Assembly (NCBI GenBank): GCA_963678675.1
Contig: OY783195.1
Coordinates: 4,288,001 to 4,352,000 of the forward strand
Source: Xiphydria camelus
Lineage: Eukaryota; Arthropoda; Insecta; Hymenoptera; Xiphydriidae
Reading direction: 5' to 3'
DNA: 64,000 nt
Shown: piece after piece, positions 1-10,578 of the stretch
Layout of the letters: each line of letters begins with the position of its first letter
How positions within the stretch are numbered: position 1 is the first letter of the stretch
Notes under the pieces: model-generated
What the model was told of the DNA's origin: nothing
Databases searched by the model: none
Seen by the model: only the letters and a program-made list of their open reading frames with translations
Program-made: the position numbers and the translations under genes

Positions 1-61
1 AATTTCGTCTTTGTAAATCTATAACAGCAGCATGTGCAATCCTTCAATTTTGACGAAACTA

Positions 62-245
62 ACACGGAAAAAAGATTTGTGGTAAACTTCGGGACAAGGC
101 CAATTTATCGTTACGATAACTACAGTTGCAGTATAAATTATAATAAAACTCGTAGAAGTAGCAAGCGTTGCTGTAATTTTTACTAAAATTGTAGTTATCG
201 TAGCAATAAATTGACCTTGTCCCGAAATTGTTTACCGCAAACTCT
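62..245. mobile_element. family K hairpin element
   Basis: Two arms of about 50 bp, 77-126 and 190-240, are near-perfect reverse complements (left GGGACAAGGCCAATTTATCG, right matching CAATAAATTGACCTTGTCCC) around a short AT-rich spacer. It is non-coding and MITE-like; the superfamily is not determined. Confidence 0.7.
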
Positions 246-1714
246 GTAAATGCTACAACTTATCTCTTCCCGTGTACTCTTAGATTCGAAGCGAACGTTT
301 TCAAACTTCATCGAGGATAAATACTCGTAATTCGTCGAGAGGATGCGTCGCGAATTTCGCATTCCAACCTCCGCAGAGGGATCTCTCCCCGGTGCGCATA
401 TCGACCGCGTTCGAAAACGTGCGTGCAACCGGCGAGTAGGTGCCGACGCAGGATGCGAATACCTGCATAGGTTAGTCTCGCGCGCGCACACTGTGCAACG
501 TCGAGACGGGTCGACGTTCCTGCCGCGCTCGTATATATAGATAGGATCGCTCTGTAACTCGTCGTATAACGCCTTTCTTCCAATTACTCAAGTGTACCGA
601 AGCGGGTAGGTAGGTATGCGTATCAACCGGGAAGGAGCAATTGCGTTAATCACACTCGTTACACGGTCCACGCCGAGTTACCGCTCGCCCCTCGCCCCCG
701 GTGGCGCGAAACGCACGCGGAGGATGCGCGGCGATTTTTTCCCGCCGCGCGAATATCTATCAGACCGAAGGAATCGTACACCCACCCCGAGAAATTGCCC
801 GGGCAATTACTTGCTTCACGCATCGCGAGACAGGGCCGTCTTAATTTCATCGAGATTTATTATTCAAATCGAATTCGCGCGGCGCTGCTATCATGCGCCG
901 ACGATACGCGGTGCGTGCGTTTATCCGGCGCGGCAGGAAGGAAGAGCCGCGCGGCTACGGTTTGCGCGCGTCGATCGGTGCTTTGTCCCTTTGAATGTGT
1001 AGATAGACGAAACATCCCTTCGACGCTCTCGAATGATTTTCGAGACGCTACGCGCCGGGAAAAGATCGCGTCGCGAAATGACGAAACGATCTTCGCCTCG
1101 TACGAGAGAGAGCCGGCATTCAATTAGCGCGAATAGGTTGCGCCGAGATAATTGCCGAGCGTCGATCGCTCGCGCGCGTCGGGGTACGCGCGCGGTAACC
1201 TATTTAGAGCCTCGCGCGATCTCCGGTGCAGCGAGATCGCTGCGGTCGATTCGGAGCCGACGCTGACGCGCGCCCACGCGGCGAGCCGTCACCCGGGTCG
1301 AACGATACGCGTCCGTCGGCAATTATAATCACGGCGCGCGATCGTGCCAGGCGGACGGATCCGTAGGTACGGTCGATCCGACGGAGCGTGGGTGCAGCGA
1401 GCTGCCGTTCGCGTATATCGACGCGCGCGCGCGGTGACAGCCCGATGGGAACGGCTTATGGGTACGGGCCGCGATTGTTATTTGAATTTACTCACGATCA
1501 GTGGGCAGGATGCATCGCTGCCCCGGGCAGCGTCGAGATCCGTGTAAATGTTGAGTGCATGGTCGTTGCACCAGAAATACTGCCGCAGTCCCCTAAATCG
1601 CGTTGGATTTGGTTCTTCTTTCGAATTCGACGAGAAATGACGACGATCTTGGCAGCGATGCTCCTGAAAAATAATCTCCGTCCTTCGTAAGGTCGCGCAA
1701 CCCTTACGTGCGAC
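246..1714. other. non-coding CpG-rich unique DNA
   Basis: This stretch is very rich in CG dinucleotides. Several short open frames exist on both strands, but none resembles a known protein or shows a plausible exon structure. Confidence 0.5.
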
Positions 1715-1921
1715 TACACGGAGAATATTGAGTGGTAATGATTGCCAGCCAGAATAGCGAATAGGTGACAGCATCGACAATATTGTGTTGAGTGATCTGC
1801 AGCATAGTTATGATTACCGTTCGAATGGTGATGATTGCTATTCTGCAGATCATTTGAGAAAATATTGTCACATGTTTATTTATCTGGCTCGTAATCGTTA
1901 CTATTCAATTTTCTTTGTGTA
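1715..1921. mobile_element. family C MITE, solo copy
   Basis: Starts TACACGGAGAATATTGAG and ends CAATTTTCTTTGTGTA with related interior arms (AGCCAGAATAGCGAATAGGT against its diverged complement). The same interior occurs at 27537-28022, where another element has inserted into it. Confidence 0.8.
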
Positions 1922-1935
1922 CGCCGAGATGACAG

Positions 1936-2173
1936 TCTATTGACAATTAATAAATATAATTAAAAATACGGCGAAGTAAATATTTCGTTAGAATGAGAAA
2001 ATATATGTTAATTGTTAAAATGTTTATTTCATTCAAATGGTGTCCTCAAAGGATCAAATTGTGCCAAATCAGTATCGCAATATAGTTAACTTATATTTAC
2101 TTGATTCGATAAAATGTTTATTTCGCCATATTCGAACAAACCTTTATTAACTACAAATACATTTTCTCGGTGT
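1936..2173. mobile_element. family B MITE
   Basis: The interior has the family's alternating motifs: TACGGCGAAGTAAATATTTC, AAAATGTTTATTTCATTCAA, and the reverse-complement counterparts TTGATTCGATAAAATG and TTATTTCGCCATATTC. It ends TTTTCTCGGTG followed by TA. The left end is eroded. Confidence 0.75.
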
Positions 2174-2291
2174 ATTATTCGAATGCCTGAAAAGTGCAGC
2201 GAGCTTACAGACGAGAAAACTCTTCTTCGTTTCGATTAAAAGCATTTCGAATCGGTCCTCGACATCTCATGCTCGCTGTTATCTATCCACA

Positions 2292-2602
2292 TATGAGGCT
2301 AAACTTACTCGTCAGGAAAGAAACTTCAATCGCTATTATCTCATTGCCAATGAACTTTTGGCCTACATCGGTATAAGACTTTATTATAAATAAAAATGTA
2401 ACCTTCAAAAAAGTATTATACAATTATGAGCCAAAAGCTCATAGATAATGATGTAACAGTGATTGAAGTTTCTTTCCCGGCGAGTTGGAGAGACCAGGGC
2501 AAAGTTGATACACTGGCCCCTCATTACCATGGAAAGTAACGACAACAAGGGGCCAATTTCATGTATCAACTAACCCCGATCTCCCCTAAGTTTAGCCTCA
2601 TA
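2292..2602. mobile_element. family F MITE with an inserted small hairpin
   Basis: Terminal repeats TATGAGGCTAAACTTACTCG and its complement end at 2602. Related copies are at 23538-23742 and 36863-37070. Near its right end it carries a separate inverted repeat of about 100 bp (2487-2588), with TTGATACACTGGCCCCT opposed to AGGGGCCAATTTC...GTATCAAC. Confidence 0.85.
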
Positions 2603-3409
2603 TGAAACCTACAAAGCGAGATATTCGAGAATTGACCCGGACGCACGCACACACGCACGACTACAAAGTGGGAGGCAGTCGAGCTGAGGAGGCACGGGGC
2701 GTACGTATTATATCAGAAGCTCGAGCGAGCCATGGGCCACACAGTCCTCCGCAAGGCCCGCGTGTGGCCCTGGCATCCCGACGAAGCTGGCGGCACGCAT
2801 CACGCCATCCGCACGCCACGTCACGCCACGCCACGATCAGCTGTAAGTCGGAAAGGCTTCTCGACGCGCACTCCTGACCCAGTGAACGAGGCATGCCTCC
2901 GCACGGAATCGCCTCTTCGTTCGGCGTTTGCGCGCGACCATCGCGCGAGGGACGTCCGACCGTGAGAATAACGATGAGGAGTCCGTCGTCCCGCGGACGA
3001 GATCGACCAGACGCGCGTGCACGCCTCGCGCGCGTTCTCACCCCCGACGCTCGTTATCGGAAGTGGGTACTTGGACGACTCGGAGAAATCGCTGCGCCTC
3101 GTTGGAATCATATCTGTATGCGCGCTGCTACTTTATGTAGCCGCGGCGCGAGCTTCTTTCGGGACGACCGCTTCGCGTGCACTCGCGCAATTGTTTTCGC
3201 GTGGCGTTTCTTCAGCGCGTGTTTATGTATGTGTGCGTGTGTGTGTGTGTGTGTACGGGCGAAAAAGGCGCCCATTCGGAAATCTTACCGACGCGACTCT
3301 GTCTCCCACGCTCGACTCGCTGCAGGTGTACTCGATTTCATTTCTTGTTTTAGTTTAAAGTGAAAATATCGACTCGGGTCCGAGGGATGGAGGTTGGTGT
3401 CTCATTATA
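2603..3409. other. non-coding CpG-rich unique DNA
   Basis: No gene is recognised. It contains a (GT)n microsatellite at 3226-3254. Confidence 0.5.
3226..3254. repeat. (GT)n microsatellite
   Basis: A slightly interrupted GT dinucleotide run. Confidence 0.9.
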
Positions 3410-3636
3410 CACTGAGACAAAAATGTACTTGATCGAAATAAACGTGCCTTTGGATAGTCCCAAGGGCGTATTTATTCGATTTAAACGAATATCGATTTGA
3501 TTCAAATAACATCTAATTAATTCAATAATAGAATATTTGCGTCCAACCAATAAGTATTCATTTAAATCGAATAAATATGCTCTTGGGACTATCCAAAGGC
3601 ACGTTTATTTCGATCAAGTAAATTTTTTTCTCAGTG
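3410..3636. mobile_element. family E MITE
   Basis: A perfect-looking long palindrome: CACTGAGACAAAAATG...CTCAGTG flanked by TA on both sides. Interior arms CGTGCCTTTGGATAGTCCCA and its complement are separated by a central spacer near 3500-3545. The sister copy is at 7638-7853. Confidence 0.9.
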
Positions 3637-3640
3637 TATG

Positions 3641-3873
3641 CACGGAGGAAACAATTTATTTATATTTAATAAACGTATATTGAAATACAGCGAAATAAAT
3701 GTAATATTTCGTTGAGACAAACAGATATTCATTAACTATTACAGGTAACTGTCCAGAATCAAATAAATATTCTAATACCTAATTAATAAATATTTTCTTG
3801 CCCCAACGAAATATTTATTTCATCGTATTCAAGTACGTTTATGAACTACAAATTGATTGGTGGCCCAATGTGG
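3641..3873. mobile_element. family B MITE
   Basis: Starts CACGGAGGAAACAATTTATT 4 bp after the preceding element. The interior has the CAGCGAAATAAATG and AAATATTTATTTCATCG palindromic motifs. The right end is eroded (GGCCCAATGTG). Confidence 0.7.
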
Positions 3874-3914
3874 AAGTCACGCGAGGGAGAAATGAAGGGT
3901 TGGTTTCTTATGTG

Positions 3915-4140
3915 CACAGGGAAAAGAGTTTATTTATGGTTAATAAATGTATAACGAGTTATAGCGAAATATAAATATTTCGTTGAGACAAAAAGACATT
4001 TGTCAACTATTACTGGTAACACTTCAGAATGAAATAAATATTCTGATAATTAATGAATATTTTCTTGTCCCAATGAAATATTTATCTTGTCAAATCCACG
4101 TTTACGTTTATCAATTACAAATTAATCGGTTTCCCAGTGT
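3915..4140. mobile_element. family B MITE
   Basis: CACAGGGAAAAGAGTTTATT...TCGGTTTCCCAGTGT with the same GCGAAATATAAATATTTCG interior as its neighbour 42 bp upstream. The two copies differ by scattered substitutions. Confidence 0.75.
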
Positions 4141-4947
4141 AGAAATCATACGTAGCACATAAGATCTTCCGAATGTGAAAGCTGGAAACGACATCTCGGT
4201 ACCCGAAGCCGCCTGAAAATCCCCCAAACAAATTGCACTCCCGCGCAAGTTTCTTTTGCAATGATTCCCAGGGCCGATTTTTGGTCTCTAGACGAATGAA
4301 GAACAACCTCGTGTTACACCGGCGAATTTTCCACCCCGAAGAGCGGCTGCCCCCGCGTCGCGGAACGAATCCAAAGTACGCGTATCATGGACAGGATCGC
4401 GCGTATTAGACGCGCGCCGTGTGAAGTCAGCGGTTGATTGATGACGTTATTAGTCACCGCGGAGTCCGCGCACCACTAAGGGCCCGTGCATAGCGCCGTT
4501 CGGTAAATAATGACGGCTTTTAGTGAGTAATTAAAACGCCGTTAGCTCGAGACACAACTCGAAGAAACAATTGCGCGTCGCGACGCACCGAGCGACGTCC
4601 AGGGTGGGCGAAAGGGGGGATCTCTCCATTTGTCATCGAGGACGGTTTTATCAAATGAATTCTCCGCACCGGGACACCCATCCTTATCTTCCCAGTGACG
4701 TTACGCGCGCAGCGGGCGACACCGCCGAACGTCATTCTAATTATTTCCACCGACGTCGCCGCGGGAGCGTGGATGCGTGTTCGGTATCGCGCCCGGAGTA
4801 ACGAAATCATTTCCTCGGATGGGTCCGTAAGGGGATATCGGGATAATTAATACCTCGATATCCCGTCGAAGTTGGATTTTAAACGGGGATGACGAGATCG
4901 GGCATCTTCGCGCTGAATCCGGCGTTTCTTGTTGAGAAAAATGATGC
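4141..4947. other. non-coding unique DNA
   Basis: No gene, RNA or element is recognised in this CpG-rich stretch. Confidence 0.5.
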
Positions 4948-5396
4948 TTAACCCTTTCGCGACTCTTGACGTATATCTACGCCATGCGGTAAACTACTCT
5001 AGACGTATATCTTCGCACGCGCCAGACAATTGGTTTAGGTTACTGTAGACGGCTATCTTTTCGCGGGCTGTTTTCTTTCGTCTAATATTATATCAATAAT
5101 AATTATATCAATATATATTATATATATATTATTTCGTCAATATTTGTTTATTTCCATAAAATATCTGTTTAGTTTATTATAAACACTAATAATTGAAACT
5201 AATTTGTTTAATAATATTTTTTATTTAATACAAAATATAAAAAAACAGCAAAACAAATAAACAAAACAAAAATTTGTAATAAATAATGAACAAGTAATAA
5301 CGGCTCAGGCTCCTCTAGACGTAAATCCTCGCAAGCGGTAAACTTTCCGTCCCTGTGCGACGGCGCGCAAGTAGGTCGCCGTCCCGAAAGGGTTAA
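4948..5396. mobile_element. piggyBac-like non-autonomous element (family L)
   Basis: The ends are TTAA|CCCTTTCGCGAC and GTCCCGAAAGGG|TTAA, that is a TTAA duplication plus terminal repeats beginning CCCTTT, as in piggyBac superfamily elements. The body of about 441 bp is AT-rich, holds no transposase, and has direct repeats of CTAGACGTATATCTTCGC-type units near both ends. The superfamily call rests on the ends alone. Confidence 0.75.
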
Positions 5397-7250
5397 AGAT
5401 GTAGCAATCAATCCCAGAAAGTATGGTGAGAAATATAATGTTGAGATAGTTATGAGTTCGGTTGAATATTATGTATAGGACTTACAATTACATGTGTGAT
5501 AGAAGTAAATTTTATATCATAGTATTGAATCGGATTCATAATTATTGTACTATCGCTAAAATAAAAATTGTAATTCTACAATTATTTAATGAGAATAATA
5601 ATTATAAATTGTAATTCATAAGACAAAATTATTTAATAAATTGTGATATTTTCGTACTCTAACGACATATTTATTTCACCGTATTTGACATTACATTTAA
5701 ATAGCTATATTAATAGACTGTTTTTTCTCGGTGTACATTTCGAGACGTCATTTTTCTCAGTGCAGTCGAATCCGGGGTTTCGCGAAGCGACTCCGACGGA
5801 CCGATCGCAGAGAGAGCGCGAATTTCCTCCGATGATCATATTATACGAGTACGGCGGCAGATCGATTCTACTTAACGCGGACGATTAGCCGCCCAATGGA
5901 AACGACTTGCCGGTACAATGGCAAATGCAAACATATCGCTTTCATCCCCCCCCCCCCCCGAAACGCTCGGCGGGGTGCCCCGCCGCTGCGGCGTAGGTGC
6001 TGCGAGGGGAGGGAGTCAGAGCGGAGGGCGCCCGGGGACCGAGGCAGGGGCACAAGTGGCACAGCATGGCGGCAAAATGGGGGAAGCGAACGACTGGTGT
6101 CGGTTACACGGGCTGGCACTGCGTTTCTCTCCGCGCGACCGAACTACCCTTGCGGTTACCTGCGCGCGGGGATCCCCCTCTCGCGAACGATACCAACCGG
6201 CCAACGATGAATTCGTATTCGATACGTTTTATCGTCGAGCGAAACGACCGTAATTAGGAGTAATTACCCGCTCGCCGTCCGTCACGTTCTCGGAATTAAA
6301 CGATCCGGCCGTGTAATTATTGTTACGTCTCGCTCGCGGTACGCGGCGAGGGAGGAGGGCTTCTCCCGCGGGTGCTTTCGAATCGTCGCCCCCTTCAGGA
6401 CCGGCGCGGGAATTATTCCTCCGCGAATGCGATTTCACCCCCGGAAGAAATCGACCGTTATCTCAACTGCACGTTCCCCGGGATACCGCGGATCCGTACC
6501 AACGGAACCGAGATCATCGGCGATTCGATCGCGAATTCGACAGCCGCGCGTAAACTTCCGAGACCCGACGGAGGCCTGCGCGCAACGCGTCGACTCGATT
6601 CGATTAATTTTCGACCAATTAACGACCGCGCCGTCGTCACGAGCGCGGCGGCGGCGCCCGGTATCCGCGAGATATCCGCGCTCGATTGGGGCGAGAGCGC
6701 CGCGCGGCGCTCGCCGGCCGCGGCGGATCTCGATCCCGGGATCCGGGCGCTGGAAAAGAATTCTCTCGCGCGGCGGCGCGCGCTTGTAAAAAGTTACGGG
6801 GAGTAATTTCAGCGGGAGTTGCCGTTAGAACAAAGGCCTGGGAATTAATTAGTAGGCACGTATATGGCGAGCCCCCCCAGAGGGCGCGGCATATGGCGCG
6901 ATCACATCATCGCATCACCGCACCACCTGGCCCTCCCTTGGCCGAGGTATACTATGTACGCGCGGCCAGACACAGTCGGACGGTCTGACGCGCGCCGGAG
7001 ACCACGAAAGACCAGTGACCACACGAGGGGGTTGTTATACGCCGCCTCTCCTCTCCCTCCGCCACTTCGCAGATGATGCTCACGGGGCGCACGGCGCGTC
7101 CGGAGGGACCAGGGTCAATCTCCTGGTCGCTCCGCGCTCGCGCCCTTCCACGGAATGTTAGAAACGATCCGCGGGATGACGAATGACCGATGTCAGGGTG
7201 GTACGTGTGTATCGTACAGGATTTGCCCGTTGTGTCGTCGTGTCTTTGTG
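5397..7250. other. non-coding DNA, AT-rich then CpG-rich
   Basis: The first 350 bp is AT-rich with remnants of a family B element (ATTTATTTCACCGTATTTG and TTTTTTCTCGGTGTA near 5670-5740). It then becomes strongly CpG-rich (about 5950-7150), with a C14 run at 5946. The overlapping open frames here are low-complexity and unrecognised. Confidence 0.5.
5946..5959. repeat. C14 homopolymer
   Basis: A run of 14 C. Confidence 0.9.
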
Positions 7251-7481
7251 CACTGAGAAAAATAACTCGGCCGATCAAACCGAAATCCCGGAGACGAAAC
7301 CCATTTGGCGAAATATGGATCCTCTCTCCGTCTGTTTGGTTATGGAATAACTAAATGTTTGGTTGGAATAATTACACGTTTGATTGGAATAACTTGATAC
7401 TTGGTTCAACTGACCAGTATTTTGGTTAGAATGACTGACTCAATGCATTTTTTCATTTTAACCTGATCATTTTTCTCGGTG
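7251..7481. mobile_element. family A MITE
   Basis: CACTGAGAAAAATAACTCGG...TGATCATTTTTCTCGGTG followed by TA. The interior carries the family's repeated TTTGGTTGGAATAA-type units and the GGATCC...TCTGTTTGGTT segment. Confidence 0.85.
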
Positions 7482-7637
7482 TAGGACCCCTCCACATCGC
7501 GTGTAATATATACTTTGGAGTAGGTATGTAATGAGGAATACAGAGAGGGGTGGATTGAACATTTTGGAGCAGCCCTTCCGTTTTACGAAACTCGCATGGT
7601 AGGTTTATACCATGGAATTATCTTAAATATATACACA

Positions 7638-7853
7638 CACTGAGAAAAAAATTTGCTTCATCGAAATAAACGTGTTTTCAGATAGTCCTGAGGGGATATT
7701 TATTCGATTTCAATGAATGCCGATTTGATCAAAATAATATTCAATTAAATCAGTAATATACGTCCAATTGATATTCATTCTAATCGAATAAATATGCTCT
7801 TAGGACTATTCAAGAAAACGATTATTTTGATGAAGATAATTTTTTTCTCAGTG
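7638..7853. mobile_element. family E MITE
   Basis: CACTGAGAAAAAAATTTGC...AATTTTTTTCTCAGTG with interior arms GATAGTCCTGAGGGGATATT and ATATGCTCTTAGGACTATTC, matching the element at 3410-3636. Confidence 0.9.
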
Positions 7854-9412
7854 CATCATTATATGGGAGATCTCGCGGAAGTTTGCAATCCGCAAACTTG
7901 TAATTGCACCCGCCGCGCCGTCAGTCTCATGAAAGAGAAAACCTCGAGTATCCCTTACGCTTCTTTCTTCCTACGATTCTATTCGAAGGCGCGCGCGATG
8001 GAAACGTAAACGCGGGAAAACGTGGAAATTTACATTCGCTCGTCGCGACGACGACGAAGAGAAAACGGGAGCCGCGGTCTAATCATCATAAATCTTCCCC
8101 GTGCGTTGCCGAGTTTTTTTTTTCTCTTCATTACCGTGGATAATGAATTCCGCGCTTCAAAAGTGCCAGTTCTCATCGAGACCCTATAGCGCGCGCGCAC
8201 CGCGTGACATTAGGCGGATAAAGATTTATCGTCGACTTCGAGAAACGACGTCGGGTATCTCGGGTGCATCCCGCGCGTCGCGGCGCAGCCACGCGTACAT
8301 ATACCTACAGGAACCTATCCGATGTGCATCACGGCGGTAGATTTTCTCAATTTATCAACTTTTAACGCGAGATCGTTGCGCGAATGCATGAAGGGGGGAA
8401 AATGCATTATCGTGGCTGGAATAAATATATTCGATATCGAGCGATTTAACGATAGCAATTAAACTTTGATCCGATGAAGTTTTAAAATTAATCTGCAATT
8501 CGAGCACTAATGAACCCCGGCATAACGCAGTTACGATTTCAATATAATTTCACCCCGGTAGCAATCCATTTCGCAAACGCTCGTTCGCTCGTTGCATCGC
8601 GTGTCGATGGCTCCGTGTCGCCCGTTCTATATACGCGTACGTTTCCCCTTGCGCGGCAGCCGATAGCCGCGCTTAAACGACCGAGCGAACGCCTCATTGA
8701 AAATGAAGTTCGCGGCGCAATCAGCGCGTGATACCGGAAGCGCCGGACGCCGATCTGTCAAACGTGAAACGGCGGCGCGGTATTCCGTCGAAGATCGTCG
8801 TTCGACGCGGAGAACGCGCGCTCCGCGGTAGCCGCGCTCGGGATATCGGCGAAATTGCGCGTAATGAGAAATAAGTAGGATAATTACGAGTGGTATAAAC
8901 ACGCGCGTGTGTTAGATATGCGCGTATGGAAGTTGGCGCGTTGCGTATGTGGTAAGACGCGAATTATGGGGCGGGGGTTCCGCAACTCGTACACCTCGGC
9001 AACATCGTCGCGGACTCTGCATTTTACACTGAAATTAAAATTAACGAGCTTCATTATTACCCATGCGTCGCTCGTTACGCGTGTAGGCAAAGCCCTACGC
9101 GGTGTGCACTCTTATCTGCATTTTGCGGAACGTCGCGTAGTACGCGCGTTAGATTCCTCCTCCCCTCCACGCGTTATACATGCGGTTATAGGGGGTACTT
9201 AGCGGATTGTGACGCAGTGTTTCGTTGCTTTTATATTAGTTTGTTTCTCTTTCCGCAGTGCAAATAGAAATGAGAAATTGTATTTTACTTTAAAGCATAA
9301 AAATCGAGCTGTCATCATACGTGCATTCTGGACTGCATAAATTACAGCATAGGTGTCGCTGCATTTTTCAAGTATTTTTTTCATTAGAAATTATCTTCAG
9401 TTTTCCACGATG
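7854..9412. other. non-coding CpG-rich unique DNA
   Basis: No supported gene, RNA or element. Confidence 0.5.
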
Positions 9413-9616
9413 CACCGTAAAAAAGTTTGTATTTTTAATATGTTATTACATAAAGCTCTTTTCTGATATGTGATCACAAAAATTAATACGAGTATTTCCT
9501 TATGAAATTTCCCTAATAAATTTTATAACGGCGTAGGATTAATTTTCATGATCACGTATTGGATAAAAGCTTTATACACAATTGTATTAAATTTATTACA
9601 ACATTTTTTTACAGTG
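9413..9616. mobile_element. family N palindromic element
   Basis: CACCGTAAAAAAGTTTGTA opposes ATTACAACATTTTTTTACAGTG. Internal arms TAAAGCTCTTTTCTGATATG and GTATTGGATAAAAGCTTTA are complementary. The terminus is a variant of the common CACTGAGAAAA end. Confidence 0.75.
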
Positions 9617-10321
9617 TAGAGCAGAATTGGGATTAATTGATACGGATTCATCGACGACTACCCCCTCTATTATACAAATATGCGTTTGTTCTTGAAAAAT
9701 TCGACAGCCTTTAAAATCTCTACCCGAACCTCTCCGTCTCTGCGATATTCGAACGCATTCGCGGTATCGATTACGACGTCGCGTATACATACGTATACAC
9801 ACGGGAGACACGAGAGGGCAAACGACCGGATATCAAGTTAAAGTATGATGATAGTTGATACGCGTAAAATGCAACGAGCCACCGCTAATGTCCCGCGTTA
9901 CTCGCGCGAAGGTTACTACGAAGGGACCGCGCCGCGTGAGTTACCTAACGGCGAGAACCGCGAGACAAATTATGGAATAAATCTGTAAGCGAGAGGAGCC
10001 CGGCAAGAAGTTTGAATCACTGCCGGTCGTAACTTTCACGGGCTTAATCGATGCGCGTTACTAAGTGAGCGAGCCATACGCCAGGGATCCCGGCGAAAAC
10101 GTTTCTTCGAATCCGAACTCGCGACGTCGATCGGCCGCGATCCAATTTCACGACGATTTCGTAGTACCCATTACGCACATTCGTGCGGTGACATTCCGCA
10201 CGGTCCGCGCGCGCAGATGCGAATACCACGCGCGCGATACTTTCCGAAAGACTTCCGGTCTGATCTATTGTATAACATCACCGCCTGGAGTTTTATTTTG
10301 CTGCTTTATGCACTTTTTATA
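9617..10321. other. non-coding unique DNA
   Basis: Nothing recognised. Confidence 0.5.
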
Positions 10322-10578
10322 CACCGTGAAGATAGTTTATTAATATAGAGTTAATAAATGGAACGTTTAATGCAGTGAAATAAATATTTCATTAGAACAA
10401 GAAGACGTGTGTTAATTGTTGAAATGTTTATTTCATTCAAATGATTGCCTCGAAGAATCCAATTATGCTAAATAAATATCGTAATAGTTAACCAATATTC
10501 ATTTGATTCGATGAAATGCTTATTTCGTCATATTCGTACAAATATTTATTAATTATAAATAAATCGTTCTCTCGCTCT
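10322..10578. mobile_element. family B MITE
   Basis: CACCGTGAAGATAGTTTATT at the left, GTTCTCTCGCTC at the right, with AGTGAAATAAATATTTCATT and AAATGTTTATTTCATTCAAA inside. Confidence 0.75.
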
